From Gammaproteobacteria bacterium (lineage in GTDB: Bacteria; Pseudomonadota; Gammaproteobacteria; Pseudomonadales; Pseudomonadaceae): a stretch of 20,452 nt of DNA. Numbering within the stretch: the stretch's first letter is position 1; each line of letters begins with the position of its first letter. Positions 1 through 7,852 of this stretch are shown piece after piece. Where the stretch lies: NCBI GenBank assembly GCA_012513235.1, contig JAAZCO010000187.1, positions 1 through 20,452 of the forward strand, read 5' to 3'. The notes below the pieces were generated by a model. That model was not told the origin of the DNA. It did no database searches and saw only the letters and a program-made list of their open reading frames with translations. Made by a program: the position numbers and the translations under genes.

Positions 1-1500
1 TACAGCGGTAGCGTACAGGTCACGATCAATGATTTCTTGCTGGATCACAGGATCCAGTGCACCACTCATACCGTTACAGGTGGTGCAAGCAAAACCAACA
101 ATACCAAAACCTAACTGCTCAAGCTCTTCCAGCAGGTTGGCATCTTTCAGGTAGAGTTCAGCCACTTTAGAGCCTGGAGCAAAGGAGGTTTTCACCCATG
201 GCTTGCGCTCTAAGCCCAACTCATTGGCTTTACGTGCAACCAGTGCAGCAGCCACAACGTTACGTGGGTTACTGGTGTTGGTACAGCTGGTGATGGCAGC
301 AATAATCACTGCGCCATCGGGCATTAAGCCTTCTTCTTTAGTCCACTCGCCTGCAATGCCTTTAGCAGCTAAATCGCTGGTAGAAACACGCGCATGCGGG
401 TTGGATGGGCCGGCCATATTGCGGCCAACCGCAGACAAGTCAAACTTAAGTACGCGCTCATATTCGGCATCAACTAAGCTATCCGCCCACAAGCCTGATA
501 CTTTGGCGTAGTTTTCAACCAAGGCAACTTGCTCTGGCTCACGACCGGTCAGGGTTAAATACTCAGTGGTTTGCTGGTCGATATAGAACATACCAGCGGT
601 TGCACCGTACTCAGGTGTCATATTAGAGATGGTGGCACGGTCGCCAATCGACAGGGTCGCAGCACCTTCACCAAAGAACTCAAGATACGCACCAACCACG
701 CGCTCTTTACGCAAGAACTCGGTCATTTCCAGAACGATATCAGTTGCAGTAATGCCTGGCTGACGCTGGCCTACCAGCTCAACACCAACGATATTGGGTA
801 AGCGCATCATCGATGGCAAACCGAGCATGACAGTTTCTGCTTCCAAACCGCCGACACCAATGGCCAGTACGCCCAAGGCATCAACGTGTGGAGTATGGCT
901 ATCAGTACCCACACAGGTGTCTGGGAAGGCCACACCGTCACGCGCCTGAATCACTGGAGACATTTTCTCCAAGTTGATCTGGTGCATGATGCCGTTACCG
1001 GCAGGAATCACATCAACATTTTTAAAGGCTGTTTTAGTCCACTCAATAAAGTGGAAACGGTCTTCGTTACGACGATCTTCAATCTCGCGGTTCTTTTCAA
1101 ATGCATCAGGATCAAAGCCACCACACTCAACAGCCAAGGAGTGGTCAACGATCAACTGAGTGGGTACTACAGGGTTCACTTTAGACGGGTCGCCACCCTG
1201 CTCGGCAATAGCATCACGCAAGCCGGCTAAGTCAACTAACGCCGTTTGGCCAAGGATATCGTGGCAAACAACGCGTGCTGGGTACCAAGGAAAGTCTAGA
1301 TCGCGCTTGCGATAAATCAGTTGCTTCAGCGCATCCGTAAGCTCACTGGGCTCGCAGCGGCGCACTAAGTTTTCTGCAAATACGCGTGACGTGTAAGGTA
1401 GCTTGGCATAAGCGCCCGGTTCAATGGCATCAACCGCTTCGCGCACATCGTAATAATCGAGTGCTGTGCCAGGTAGTTTTTTACGGAATTGGGTATTCAT
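1..1500 (-). CDS. acnD: Fe/S-dependent 2-methylisocitrate dehydratase AcnD (3'-truncated by window edge)
   Basis: AcnD is an aconitase-family [4Fe-4S] enzyme of the 2-methylcitrate cycle; working with PrpF it converts 2-methylcitrate toward 2-methylisocitrate in the cytoplasm. The visible 500 codons start at ATG 1500 (MNTQFRKKLPGTALDYYDVR) and run off the left edge, so roughly the last 40 percent of a protein of about 865 residues is missing. Aconitase hallmarks visible are the VVPTQLIVDHS and GNGIMHQINLEKMSP stretches, TDSHTPHVDALGV, and the cluster ligands Cys406 (in SCTNTSNP) with Cys472 and Cys475 (CTTC). I prefer AcnD over AcnA because of the N-terminal sequence and the position directly after prpC; prpF, and perhaps prpD, would be expected further left. 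The SD upstream is weak (GGA about 12 nt away), so expression may depend on the operon transcript, which carries a terminator-like hairpin just before this gene. Confidence 0.93.
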   Translation of the reverse strand, partial: MNTQFRKKLPGTALDYYDVREAVDAIEPGAYAKLPYTSRVFAENLVRRCEPSELTDALKQLIYRKRDLDFPWYPARVVCHDILGQTALVDLAGLRDAIAEQGGDPSKVNPVVPTQLIVDHSLAVECGGFDPDAFEKNREIEDRRNEDRFHFIEWTKTAFKNVDVIPAGNGIMHQINLEKMSPVIQARDGVAFPDTCVGTDSHTPHVDALGVLAIGVGGLEAETVMLGLPSMMRLPNIVGVELVGQRQPGITATDIVLEMTEFLRKERVVGAYLEFFGEGAATLSIGDRATISNMTPEYGATAGMFYIDQQTTEYLTLTGREPEQVALVENYAKVSGLWADSLVDAEYERVLKFDLSAVGRNMAGPSNPHARVSTSDLAAKGIAGEWTKEEGLMPDGAVIIAAITSCTNTSNPRNVVAAALVARKANELGLERKPWVKTSFAPGSKVAELYLKDANLLEELEQLGFGIVGFACTTCNGMSGALDPVIQQEIIDRDLYATAV

Positions 1501-1552
1501 AACGTTTTAAATCCATCAGGTAAACACGGGGGAACGCACAAGGCACAACCAC

Positions 1553-1583
1553 AAAAACCAGCTATGCAATCACACAGCTGGTT
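1553..1583 (-). terminator. Terminator-like hairpin between prpC and acnD
   Basis: An 8-bp perfect stem, AACCAGCT (1556-1563) with AGCTGGTT (1576-1583), encloses a 12-nt loop. Read on the minus strand, the second arm runs straight into a stretch of five T (GGTTTTTG). It lies about 30 nt after the prpC stop and 53 nt before the acnD start, inside the operon. It could be a partial terminator that lowers acnD expression relative to prpBC, or a 3'-end stabiliser or processing site. The stem is only moderately strong. Confidence 0.5.
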
Positions 1584-1612
1584 CTGGTCTTGGCCGTTAA
1601 GCGCTCAAACTC

Positions 1613-2749
1613 TTAGCGCTCGCCAATTGCTGGTACAGGACGGTGATCTTCACCGGTATATTCAGCACTTGGGCGAATAATACGGTTGTTAGCACGCTGC
1701 TCAAAAATATGCGCAGCCCAACCGGTGACGCGTGAGCACACAAAGATTGGCGTAAACAGCGGCGTTGGAATACCCATAAAGCGGTACGCAGAAGCGTGGA
1801 AGAAGTCAGCGTTAGGGAACAAACGCTTTTCATCCCACATAAACTTCTCGATCGCTTCGGATACAGGGTAAATCACCGTATCGCCAACTTCATCAGCTAG
1901 CTTTTTGGCGTAGCCTTTAATCACTTCGTTACGTGGATCAGAATCACGGTAGATCGCGTGACCAAAGCCCATGATCAGGTCTTTACGAGCGATCATCGCC
2001 TTGAGTTCAGTCACAGCTTCTTCTGGCGAAGTAAAGCGCTCGATCAACTCCATCGCAGCTTCGTTTGCACCACCATGCAGAGGACCACGCAGTGAACCAA
2101 TAGCACCAGTAATGCACGAGTACAGATCAGATAGCGTTGACGCACACACACGACCGGTAAAGGTTGATGCGTTAAACTCATGCTCAGCATAGAGAATCAA
2201 AGATACGTTCATCACTTCACGGTGCAGCGCACTTGGCGATTTGCCATGCAACAATGCCAAGAAGTGGCTACCAATATCAGGCTCACTGGTCATGCAATCG
2301 ATGCGTACACCGTCATGACTGAAGCGGTACCAGTACAGTAAAATTGCAGGGAACGCTGCAAGCAGACGATCAACTACATCTTGCTGCTGCTCAAAGCTTA
2401 ACTCTGGCTCTAAAGTACCCAGCATCGCCGTACCCACACGCATCACATCCATAGGGTGTGCATCAGCAGGGATACGCTCGAGTACTTCTTTGAGCGTGAC
2501 TGGTAAATCGCGCATATCATGCAAACGCTTTAAATAAGCGGTGAGCTCAGTCTGGCTTGGCAAATGACCACGCAACAGTAAAAAGGCCACTTCTTCAAAG
2601 GTTTTGCAATGCTCGGCTAAATCACGCACATCATAACCACGATAGGTTAGGCCTGCGCCCTCTTTACCAACAGTACACAATGCTGTTTGTCCAGCAATTT
2701 GGCCGCGCAATCCAGCGCCGCTGAGTACTTTTTTCTTTGCTTCAGTCAT
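1613..2749 (-). CDS. prpC: 2-methylcitrate synthase PrpC
   Basis: PrpC condenses propionyl-CoA with oxaloacetate to 2-methylcitrate, the entry step of the methylcitrate cycle. The 378-residue protein has the citrate-synthase catalytic triad: His225 in GPLHGGANEAA, His264 in GFGHAIYRDSDPR and Asp315 in NADFF. It also has the short N-terminus and the TYRGYDVRDLAE segment typical of the PrpC/small bacterial citrate synthase group. The frame is open 26 codons further upstream (to 2827), but that stretch is basic, low-complexity and would overlap the end of prpB. ATG 2749 has a good SD (GAGGAA about 8 nt upstream) and matches the family N-terminus, so it is chosen. It lies 58 nt after prpB in the same operon. 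No anomaly is seen in catalytic residues or length. Confidence 0.95.
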   Translation of the reverse strand: MTEAKKKVLSGAGLRGQIAGQTALCTVGKEGAGLTYRGYDVRDLAEHCKTFEEVAFLLLRGHLPSQTELTAYLKRLHDMRDLPVTLKEVLERIPADAHPMDVMRVGTAMLGTLEPELSFEQQQDVVDRLLAAFPAILLYWYRFSHDGVRIDCMTSEPDIGSHFLALLHGKSPSALHREVMNVSLILYAEHEFNASTFTGRVCASTLSDLYSCITGAIGSLRGPLHGGANEAAMELIERFTSPEEAVTELKAMIARKDLIMGFGHAIYRDSDPRNEVIKGYAKKLADEVGDTVIYPVSEAIEKFMWDEKRLFPNADFFHASAYRFMGIPTPLFTPIFVCSRVTGWAAHIFEQRANNRIIRPSAEYTGEDHRPVPAIGER

Positions 2750-2807
2750 CACGTTATTCCTCGTACTTTTATTATTGGTTCTCACTCTACGGTGATGAAC
2801 TTTTAAA

Positions 2808-3695
2808 CTAGCTTTTTTTCTGCGCAAACAAAGCGTCTAGGCTCTGCTCAAAAGCGTGGTAGTTGATGCGATCATACAATTCCATACGGGTTTGCATGGT
2901 ATCGACTACATTCTTTTGCGTACCGTCACGACGTACTGCCTCATAGACATTTTCCGCTGCTTTGTTCATCGCACGGAACGCTGACAATGGGTACAGCACT
3001 AGACCAACATTAGCCGTTCTGAGCTCATCCACAGTAAAGAGTGGTGTGGCGCCAAACTCGGTAATATTCGCTAAGATCGGTGCATTCACACGCTCAGCAA
3101 ACAGCTTGTACATCTCAAGTTCAGTAATGGCTTCCGGGAAGACCATATCAGCACCAGCTTCAACGCACGCTGCTGCACGGTCTAATGCTGAGTTCAAACC
3201 TTCAACCGCTAACGCATCAGTACGCGCCATAATCACAAAACTGTCATCTTCACGCGCATCAACGGCAGCCTTAATACGGTCAACCATTTCTTGCTGAGTC
3301 ACGATTTCTTTATTCGGACGGTGGCCACAACGCTTAGCACCCACTTGGTCTTCAATATGGATGGCTGCAGCGCCCGCTTTGCTCATAGATTTAACTGTGC
3401 GCGCAACGTTAAACGCAGATGAGCCAAAACCGGTATCCACGTCAACCAGCAAAGGTAGATCACAGACGTCAGTAATACGACGTACATCAATCAGCACATC
3501 TTCAAGGCCGGTAATACCTAAGTCAGGTAAACCCAGTGAACCTGCAGCCACACCACCACCGGACAGGTAAATGGCTTTAAAGCCGGCGCGCTGTGCTAAT
3601 AAAGCATGGTTTGCGTTAATTGCACCGATAACTTGTAGTGGGCTTTCTTCGATAACCGCATCACGAAAGCGTTGACCTGGAGTTATACGACTCAT
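2808..3695 (-). CDS. prpB: 2-methylisocitrate lyase PrpB
   Basis: PrpB cleaves 2-methylisocitrate to pyruvate and succinate, the last step of the methylcitrate cycle. The 295-residue protein belongs to the isocitrate lyase/PEP mutase superfamily. The sequence shows the YLSGGGVAAGSLGLPDLG segment (residues 43-60), the Mg-binding VDVDTGFG (84-91), and the signature KRCGH at 121-125 with the catalytic Cys123, as in enterobacterial PrpB. The start ATG at 3695 has SD GAGGT and overlaps the regulator stop codon in an ATGA arrangement, so the two genes are probably translationally coupled. Length and motifs are normal for the family. Confidence 0.96.
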   Translation of the reverse strand: MSRITPGQRFRDAVIEESPLQVIGAINANHALLAQRAGFKAIYLSGGGVAAGSLGLPDLGITGLEDVLIDVRRITDVCDLPLLVDVDTGFGSSAFNVARTVKSMSKAGAAAIHIEDQVGAKRCGHRPNKEIVTQQEMVDRIKAAVDAREDDSFVIMARTDALAVEGLNSALDRAAACVEAGADMVFPEAITELEMYKLFAERVNAPILANITEFGATPLFTVDELRTANVGLVLYPLSAFRAMNKAAENVYEAVRRDGTQKNVVDTMQTRMELYDRINYHAFEQSLDALFAQKKS

Positions 3696-4414
3696 AATTT
3701 ACCTCGTAGAGATTGGACGGTGTCATTGGCACCTAGATAATGACGCTCAATATTGCGTCGCGATGCCGCGATATGGCGACGCATCAGTAACTCGGCTAAT
3801 TCACCATCGCCTGCGGCAATGGCATCTAATATGCCGTGGTGTTCTTTAAAGGCCTGCTGGGGACGGTTGGGCGTGGTCGAATATTGAATTCGATACATGC
3901 GCACCAACTGATACAGCTCCTCTGTCAGCAGTTGCATCAACATATGATTGCCACTGCCTTGAATAATTTTGTAATGGAAGTCGTAATCACCTTCTTGCTG
4001 GTAATAACCCACTCCCGCTTGAAATGCTGCATCACGCTCATGGGTATCGAGCACACTGCGCAACTGATCCACTTCAGCAAGGGTCATGCGCTGCGCCGCT
4101 AAGCGACATGCCATGCTTTCCAGTGATTCACGTATTTCATACAACTCAATTAACTCTGCATGCGACAGCGCAACAACGCGCGCACCCACATGCGGTACTC
4201 GAACTAATAGACGCTGACCTTCTAAGCGGTGAATGGCTTCCCGTAACGGGCCACGACTGATACCGTAAGTGCGCGCTAATTCAGGCTCTGAAATCTTACT
4301 GCCTGGCGCAATATCACCGCAGATAATCGCAGCTTGTATGCTACGAAAAACCTGCTCTGATAACGTTGCAGAATCACTGCTGATACGCACAGTCTCATCG
4401 TGAAGATCCGCCAC
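3692..4414 (-). CDS. prpR: GntR-family (FadR/FCD subfamily) regulator of the prp operon
   Basis: This 240-residue protein has an N-terminal winged helix (about residues 15-80, including EPELARTYGISRGPLREAIHRL and the wing VPHVGARVVAL). An all-helical FCD ligand-binding domain follows (about 85-225), with His-containing segments (DFHYKIIQ, FKEHHGILDAI, MRRHIAASR) that usually hold a metal and an organic acid. As first gene of the prp operon it is most likely the methylcitrate-responsive repressor of prpB, prpC and acnD and of itself. Pseudomonads use this GntR regulator where enterobacteria use a sigma-54 activator also named PrpR. The start is GTG at 4414, with AAGGTG upstream; no better ATG is available. 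A palindrome (4416-4425) abuts the start codon and two more lie upstream, consistent with autoregulation. The target genes are inferred from context. Confidence 0.88.
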   Translation of the reverse strand: MADLHDETVRISSDSATLSEQVFRSIQAAIICGDIAPGSKISEPELARTYGISRGPLREAIHRLEGQRLLVRVPHVGARVVALSHAELIELYEIRESLESMACRLAAQRMTLAEVDQLRSVLDTHERDAAFQAGVGYYQQEGDYDFHYKIIQGSGNHMLMQLLTEELYQLVRMYRIQYSTTPNRPQQAFKEHHGILDAIAAGDGELAELLMRRHIAASRRNIERHYLGANDTVQSLRGKL

Positions 4415-4415
4415 A

Positions 4416-4425
4416 GTGTCGACAC
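4416..4425. promoter_or_regulatory. Candidate PrpR operator O1
   Basis: GTGTCGACAC is a perfect 10-bp palindrome sharing the GTCGAC core of the upstream site at 4489-4500. It lies between the SD and the GTG start of the regulator gene, so a bound repressor would act as a block on early elongation or on translation-initiation DNA. Assignment rests on symmetry, similarity and position only. Confidence 0.5.
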
Positions 4426-4446
4426 CTTTAGTTAACCAATGCCTGA

Positions 4447-4475
4447 AAGCTACATTCCAGCGCAGTACTTGTCAA
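4447..4475 (-). promoter_or_regulatory. Candidate sigma-70 promoter of the prp operon
   Basis: On the minus strand a perfect -35 TTGACA (4475-4470) is followed after 17 nt by TAGCTT (4452-4447) as a weak -10. Transcription would begin near 4440, giving a leader of about 25 nt before the GTG start. The -35 is embedded in the palindrome TTGTTGACAA, so repressor binding there would directly block RNA polymerase. The -10 matches only half of the consensus, so the promoter would be moderate. Confidence 0.5.
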
Positions 4476-4478
4476 CAA
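4469..4478. promoter_or_regulatory. Candidate PrpR operator O2
   Basis: TTGTCAACAA is a palindrome with one mismatched centre pair, matching 9 of 10 positions of the neighbouring perfect site TTGTCGACAA. It overlaps the candidate -35 of the prp promoter. Its centre is 21 bp, two helical turns, from the centre of O3. Confidence 0.6.
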
Positions 4479-4488
4479 TCCGCGCAAC

Positions 4489-4500
4489 ATTGTCGACAAT
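4489..4500. promoter_or_regulatory. Candidate PrpR operator O3 (perfect 12-bp palindrome)
   Basis: ATTGTCGACAAT is a perfect 12-bp palindrome just upstream of the candidate prp promoter. The GT..AC core is the kind of site bound by FadR-subfamily GntR repressors. It is in phase with O2 (21 bp centre to centre), so two dimers would sit on the same face of the helix. Confidence 0.65.
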
Positions 4501-4654
4501 CCTGCGACCAAGGTCGAATAACTGAACATATAGAGCTATTTATGGTCAACTGACCCGCGCACTCACTCTATGCTGTACAGCGACTAGGCCACAGACGAAA
4601 GCACTACAGACACAGGATTGCATGGTTATTTCTCAGATTGGCGATTAGAATAGA

Positions 4655-4681
4655 TTGCCCACCATGCTCCATCTTTATAAT
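4655..4681 (+). promoter_or_regulatory. Candidate promoter of the retropepsin/7TM/ATP-grasp operon
   Basis: A perfect -10 TATAAT (4676-4681) is preceded after 15 nt by TTGCCC (4655-4660). The spacer is shorter than the usual 17, so the -35 assignment is weak; the start of transcription would fall near 4688, leaving a leader of about 68 nt. Confidence 0.4.
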
Positions 4682-4755
4682 AGGGTCGGCTGCAAACGCC
4701 CTAGCCTGAGTCTTACAGCATAGGACACACTCATACTTTGATATTTGCGAGCACT

Positions 4756-5313
4756 ATGAGATTTAATATTTTTGCACTATTAACCTGCCTAATTGTATTG
4801 CCTGCCATGAGCATCGCTGACGAAAAAACTCACTCAAAAAACATCTTCGGTTTAAACGAGCATGTTTATATTGCTGATATTGATATGAATATGTCAGCTA
4901 AACTCGACACTGGAGCGAAAACTGCTTCACTCAGCGCACGTGATATAGAGCGTTTTAAACGTGATGGAAAGTCATGGGTGCGTTTTTACTTAGCGGTAGA
5001 TGAAGCGCACGAACGTGCTTTTGAACTGCCCTTGGCGCGCATCAGTAAAATCAAACGCCGCTCAGGTGACTATGATCCTGAAGAGGATAAAAGCTACACG
5101 CCAAGACCGGTAGTACATATGTCAGTTTGTATGGGTAGTACACTCAGAACAATTGAAGTTAACTTGACCGATCGCAGTACGTTCCAATACCCTTTCCTGT
5201 TAGGTTCAAATGCTTTAAAGAAGTTTAGTGCATTGATTGACCCCAGTTTGAAATACTCTGTCGGTCAACCACAATGCGATACCCAAAATATCAACACTGC
5301 CTTTGCTGAGTAA
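4756..5313 (+). CDS. Exported retropepsin-like aspartic protease (RimK-associated, formerly 'ATP-dependent zinc protease' family)
   Basis: This 185-residue protein begins with a clear Sec signal peptide (MRFNIFALLTCLIVLPAMSIA, predicted cleavage before Asp22) and belongs to the PF05618 family. The retropepsin active-site motif is DTGA at 51-54 (AKLDTGAKTASL). The family signature NLTDRSTFQYPFLLGS (136-151) follows. Proteins of this family accompany RimK-like ATP-grasp ligases and are thought to be aspartic peptidases acting on the ligated peptide or protein; the old zinc-protease label has no metal motif to support it here. The frame is open to a TTG at 4738, but ATG 4756 gives the better signal peptide. 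Cys11 is in LLTC, which is not a good lipobox. It is the first gene of a tight three-gene operon (5-nt gap to the next). The in vivo substrate is unknown. Confidence 0.82.
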   Translation: MRFNIFALLTCLIVLPAMSIADEKTHSKNIFGLNEHVYIADIDMNMSAKLDTGAKTASLSARDIERFKRDGKSWVRFYLAVDEAHERAFELPLARISKIKRRSGDYDPEEDKSYTPRPVVHMSVCMGSTLRTIEVNLTDRSTFQYPFLLGSNALKKFSALIDPSLKYSVGQPQCDTQNINTAFAE

Positions 5314-5318
5314 TTAAC

Positions 5319-6845
5319 ATGCGTTCTTTGACACTGCACTTAAAAATACTAATCGCTCTTTGTGTCATTATTGGCGCATCAGTCACGGCCTATCAGATTT
5401 ACGTTCTAGGTATTCCTGTATCAGCAGATGAAACAGATAACCTATGGAACATTGATGCCAAGGTTGAGTTTAATGCCAATTCTCGCGAGCCAGTCAAGCT
5501 GCAGATGTTTGTGCCGCCGCTGAATCAAGACTATGTCAGCCTCAATGAAAGCTTTATCTCCAATAATTACGGCGTCAGCGTGAACCGCCGTGATGACAAC
5601 CGTCGTGTGACTTGGTCGGCACGCCGCGCCAGTGGTAAGCAAACTTTGTATTACCGCTTAGTTATGACCAAACGCTATAGCGGCGAGCAGATCAAGGCTA
5701 AAGGCCCGATTTATCGTGAGACCCTGCCCGTTGCCGGCGCTGAAAAAATTGCAGCTGAAGCATTGCTCGCTCCCATACGCCAGCACTCGGCTGACGTAGA
5801 AACCTTTATCAGTGAAACCATTAAGCGTGTCAATAACACCGCTGATGATAACGTACGCTTACTGCTCGGTGGCGACAGCTCGAGTGAGCGCAAGGCTGAT
5901 GTGATTGATACTTTGCTATCGATTGCACACGTACCTATGCAGCGCCTACACACCATTCGCCTGCAAGCAGATATCGCACAAACACCTGAACTGTGGCTGC
6001 GCAGCTTTAATGGCGAAAAATGGCTGTACTTTAATCCGCAGTCAGGCGAGCAAGGTTTGCCTGTTGACCGCATGATCTGGTGGCTCGGTGATGAGCCTCT
6101 GATTGAACTGGAAGGTGGTAGCAAAGCGGCAGTCACTTTCACTCTCAACAACAGTGAAATCAACGCTATTCGTTTAGCCCAATTGAGCAATGAGAATGCT
6201 GATTCAAGCTTCTTAGACTACTCATTGTACGGCTTACCGCTACAAACTCAGCAAACCTACCAAGTGATGATTATGATCCCGCTGGGCGTGATGATTATTT
6301 TGATATTGCGTAACCTGGGCGGTTTACAAACCTTGGGTACTTTTACCCCTGTACTGATTGCTCTAGCCTTCCGTGAAACGCAACTGGGCTTCGGTATTGT
6401 GCTGTTTACCATTATTACGTCGCTCGGTTTAGCGCTGCGCTCCTATCTAGAGCACCTCAAACTGCAGATGCTGCCAAGGCTGTCGGTAGTGTTGACCTTT
6501 GTTGTGGTCCTGATTGCTGTGATCAGCTTGTTTAGCCACAAGTTAGGCTTAGAGCGTGGCTTATCCGTGTCCTTGTTCCCAATGGTGATTTTAACTATGA
6601 CCATTGAGCGCCTATCCATTACCTGGGAAGAGCGCGGCGGCAGTCATGCCTTTAAAGTGGCCATTGGTACTTTGTTTGCCGCATCACTGGCGCATTACTT
6701 AATGAGCATCTCGGAGCTGAACTACTTTATCTTTACCTTCCCAGCGGTACTGTTAATTATGGTGGGCTTTATGTTGGCAATGGGTCGCTACCGCGGCTAC
6801 CGTCTAACAGAGTTGTTCCGTTTCAAAGCCTTCTTAAAGGACTGA
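5319..6845 (+). CDS. Inactive transglutaminase-like domain fused to a 7TM module
   Basis: This 508-residue inner-membrane protein starts with one membrane segment (about residues 8-31). A large periplasmic region (about 35-300) resembles the degenerate transglutaminase fold of PF14400, followed by a C-terminal multi-helix module of the 7TM_transglut type (PF14402). Hydrophobic segments are visible near 314-334, 336-352, 353-375, 387-406, 414-430, 444-463 and 469-489. No Cys is present in the periplasmic part, so a catalytic Cys-His-Asp triad cannot exist; the domain probably binds a peptide or glutamyl ligand rather than cutting it. The gene is 5 nt from both the upstream retropepsin and the downstream ATP-grasp gene, indicating a single complex or pathway across the membrane. 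The role is inferred from the conserved gene trio; no specific function can be assigned. Confidence 0.82.
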   Translation: MRSLTLHLKILIALCVIIGASVTAYQIYVLGIPVSADETDNLWNIDAKVEFNANSREPVKLQMFVPPLNQDYVSLNESFISNNYGVSVNRRDDNRRVTWSARRASGKQTLYYRLVMTKRYSGEQIKAKGPIYRETLPVAGAEKIAAEALLAPIRQHSADVETFISETIKRVNNTADDNVRLLLGGDSSSERKADVIDTLLSIAHVPMQRLHTIRLQADIAQTPELWLRSFNGEKWLYFNPQSGEQGLPVDRMIWWLGDEPLIELEGGSKAAVTFTLNNSEINAIRLAQLSNENADSSFLDYSLYGLPLQTQQTYQVMIMIPLGVMIILILRNLGGLQTLGTFTPVLIALAFRETQLGFGIVLFTIITSLGLALRSYLEHLKLQMLPRLSVVLTFVVVLIAVISLFSHKLGLERGLSVSLFPMVILTMTIERLSITWEERGGSHAFKVAIGTLFAASLAHYLMSISELNYFIFTFPAVLLIMVGFMLAMGRYRGYRLTELFRFKAFLKD

Positions 6846-6849
6846 TGCC

Positions 6850-7836
6850 ATGTTTGGGTTTGGTTTAATTAAAACGTGGCGCGAGCTCAACGCCAAAGGC
6901 ATTATGGGCATCAACCGCCGTAATGCCGATTATGTGCTCAAGTACAATAAACGCAGCTTGTACCCAGTGGTGGATGACAAAATTCTCACCAAAGAACGAG
7001 CAATTGAAGCTGGCATTCATGTGCCAGAGATGTACGGTATTATTTCCAGTGAAAAGGAAATTGAAAAGCTCGATCAAATCATCGGCGACCGTACTGACTT
7101 TGTGATCAAACCTGCGATGGGTGCAGGTGGTGACGGTATTTTAGTGATCGCTGACCGCTTTGAGGATCGCTATAAAACAGTCTCCGGAAAAATCATCAGT
7201 CACGAAGAAATCGAACATCAGATTTCCAGTATTCTGACCGGCTTATATTCTTTAGGTGGCTCACGTGACCGCGCGCTCATTGAATACCGCGTCAAGCCTG
7301 ATCCACTGTTTAAAAGTATCAGCTATGAAGGCGTACCGGATATTCGCGTCATCGTACTGATGGGCTACCCCATTATGGCGATGCTGCGTTTACCCACGCG
7401 TCAATCAGGCGGTAAAGCCAACCTGCACCAAGGTGCGATTGGTGTGGGTGTGGATCTGGCCACTGGCCTGACATTGCAAGGCACGTGGTTGAATAACAAA
7501 ATCAGCAAGCACCCAGATACCAGCAACTTTGTTGCCGGTGTGCAATTGCCAGATTGGGATGGCTTTATGAACCTGTCGGCAGGCTGCTATGAGCTGTGTG
7601 GTTTGGGCTATATTGGCGTTGATATGGTGTTGGACCAAGAGTTAGGCCCGCTGATTCTGGAGCTTAACGCGCGTCCCGGCTTGAATATTCAGATCGCCAA
7701 CAACGCTGGTTTAACTTTACGCGCGCATGCCGTAGAGCATCATATTGCTGACCTAAAACGCAAAGGTATCACAGAGACTGTTGAAGAGCGCGTACGCTTC
7801 TCACAATCTTTATTCGCCGCCACTCCCTCTCAATAA
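6850..7836 (+). CDS. RimK-like ATP-grasp ligase (alpha-L-glutamate ligase-like)
   Basis: This 328-residue cytoplasmic protein has an ATP-grasp fold and would form an amide bond between a carboxylate, activated as acyl phosphate, and an amine. Visible motifs are VIKPAMGAGGDGILV (85-99, nucleotide lysine and glycine loop), LIEYRV (143-148), GVPDIRVIV (161-169) and the metal-binding LELNARPG with Glu271 and Asn273. It resembles the alpha-L-glutamate ligase-like group rather than RimK itself. SD AAAGGA is followed by ATG 6850. As last gene after the exported retropepsin and the 7TM protein, it probably makes a glutamyl or amino-acyl peptide, or tags a protein, that the other two sense or process. 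The product is unknown. No U-tract terminator follows; a hairpin without a U tract lies 17 nt beyond the stop. Confidence 0.85.
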   Translation: MFGFGLIKTWRELNAKGIMGINRRNADYVLKYNKRSLYPVVDDKILTKERAIEAGIHVPEMYGIISSEKEIEKLDQIIGDRTDFVIKPAMGAGGDGILVIADRFEDRYKTVSGKIISHEEIEHQISSILTGLYSLGGSRDRALIEYRVKPDPLFKSISYEGVPDIRVIVLMGYPIMAMLRLPTRQSGGKANLHQGAIGVGVDLATGLTLQGTWLNNKISKHPDTSNFVAGVQLPDWDGFMNLSAGCYELCGLGYIGVDMVLDQELGPLILELNARPGLNIQIANNAGLTLRAHAVEHHIADLKRKGITETVEERVRFSQSLFAATPSQ

Positions 7837-7852
7837 GACCGCGAGGCTTTTT

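Larger units (their letters stand above)
4426..4755. other. Divergent intergenic region between prpR and the retropepsin gene
   Basis: About 340 bp separate the leftward prp operon from the rightward three-gene operon. The left part carries the prp operators and promoter. The right part holds a TATAAT at 4676-4681 and TAGAAT at 4646-4651 as possible plus-strand -10 elements, and a small GC hairpin (TAGGG/CCCTA) around 4681-4703. I see no coding frame or structured RNA in the middle (about 4510-4640). Confidence 0.6.

Noticed and set aside
203..1230. Plus-strand open frames of 61-114 codons opposite acnD
   Set aside because: They are antisense to a well-conserved aconitase-family gene, lack SD sequences and have no recognisable domain.
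2750..2827. 26-codon N-terminal extension of prpC
   Set aside because: The extension is basic and low-complexity, overlaps the prpB 3' end, and the internal ATG 2749 has a good SD and matches the family start.
4756..4788. Lipoprotein signal (LLTC) in the retropepsin-like protein
   Set aside because: Thr at -1 to the Cys is not a normal lipobox residue, and a better signal peptidase I site (SIA before Asp-Glu) lies further on.
5711..6190. Minus-strand 159-codon frame inside the 7TM gene
   Set aside because: Ser/Arg-rich translation typical of an antisense shadow; the plus-strand protein is conserved and continuous.
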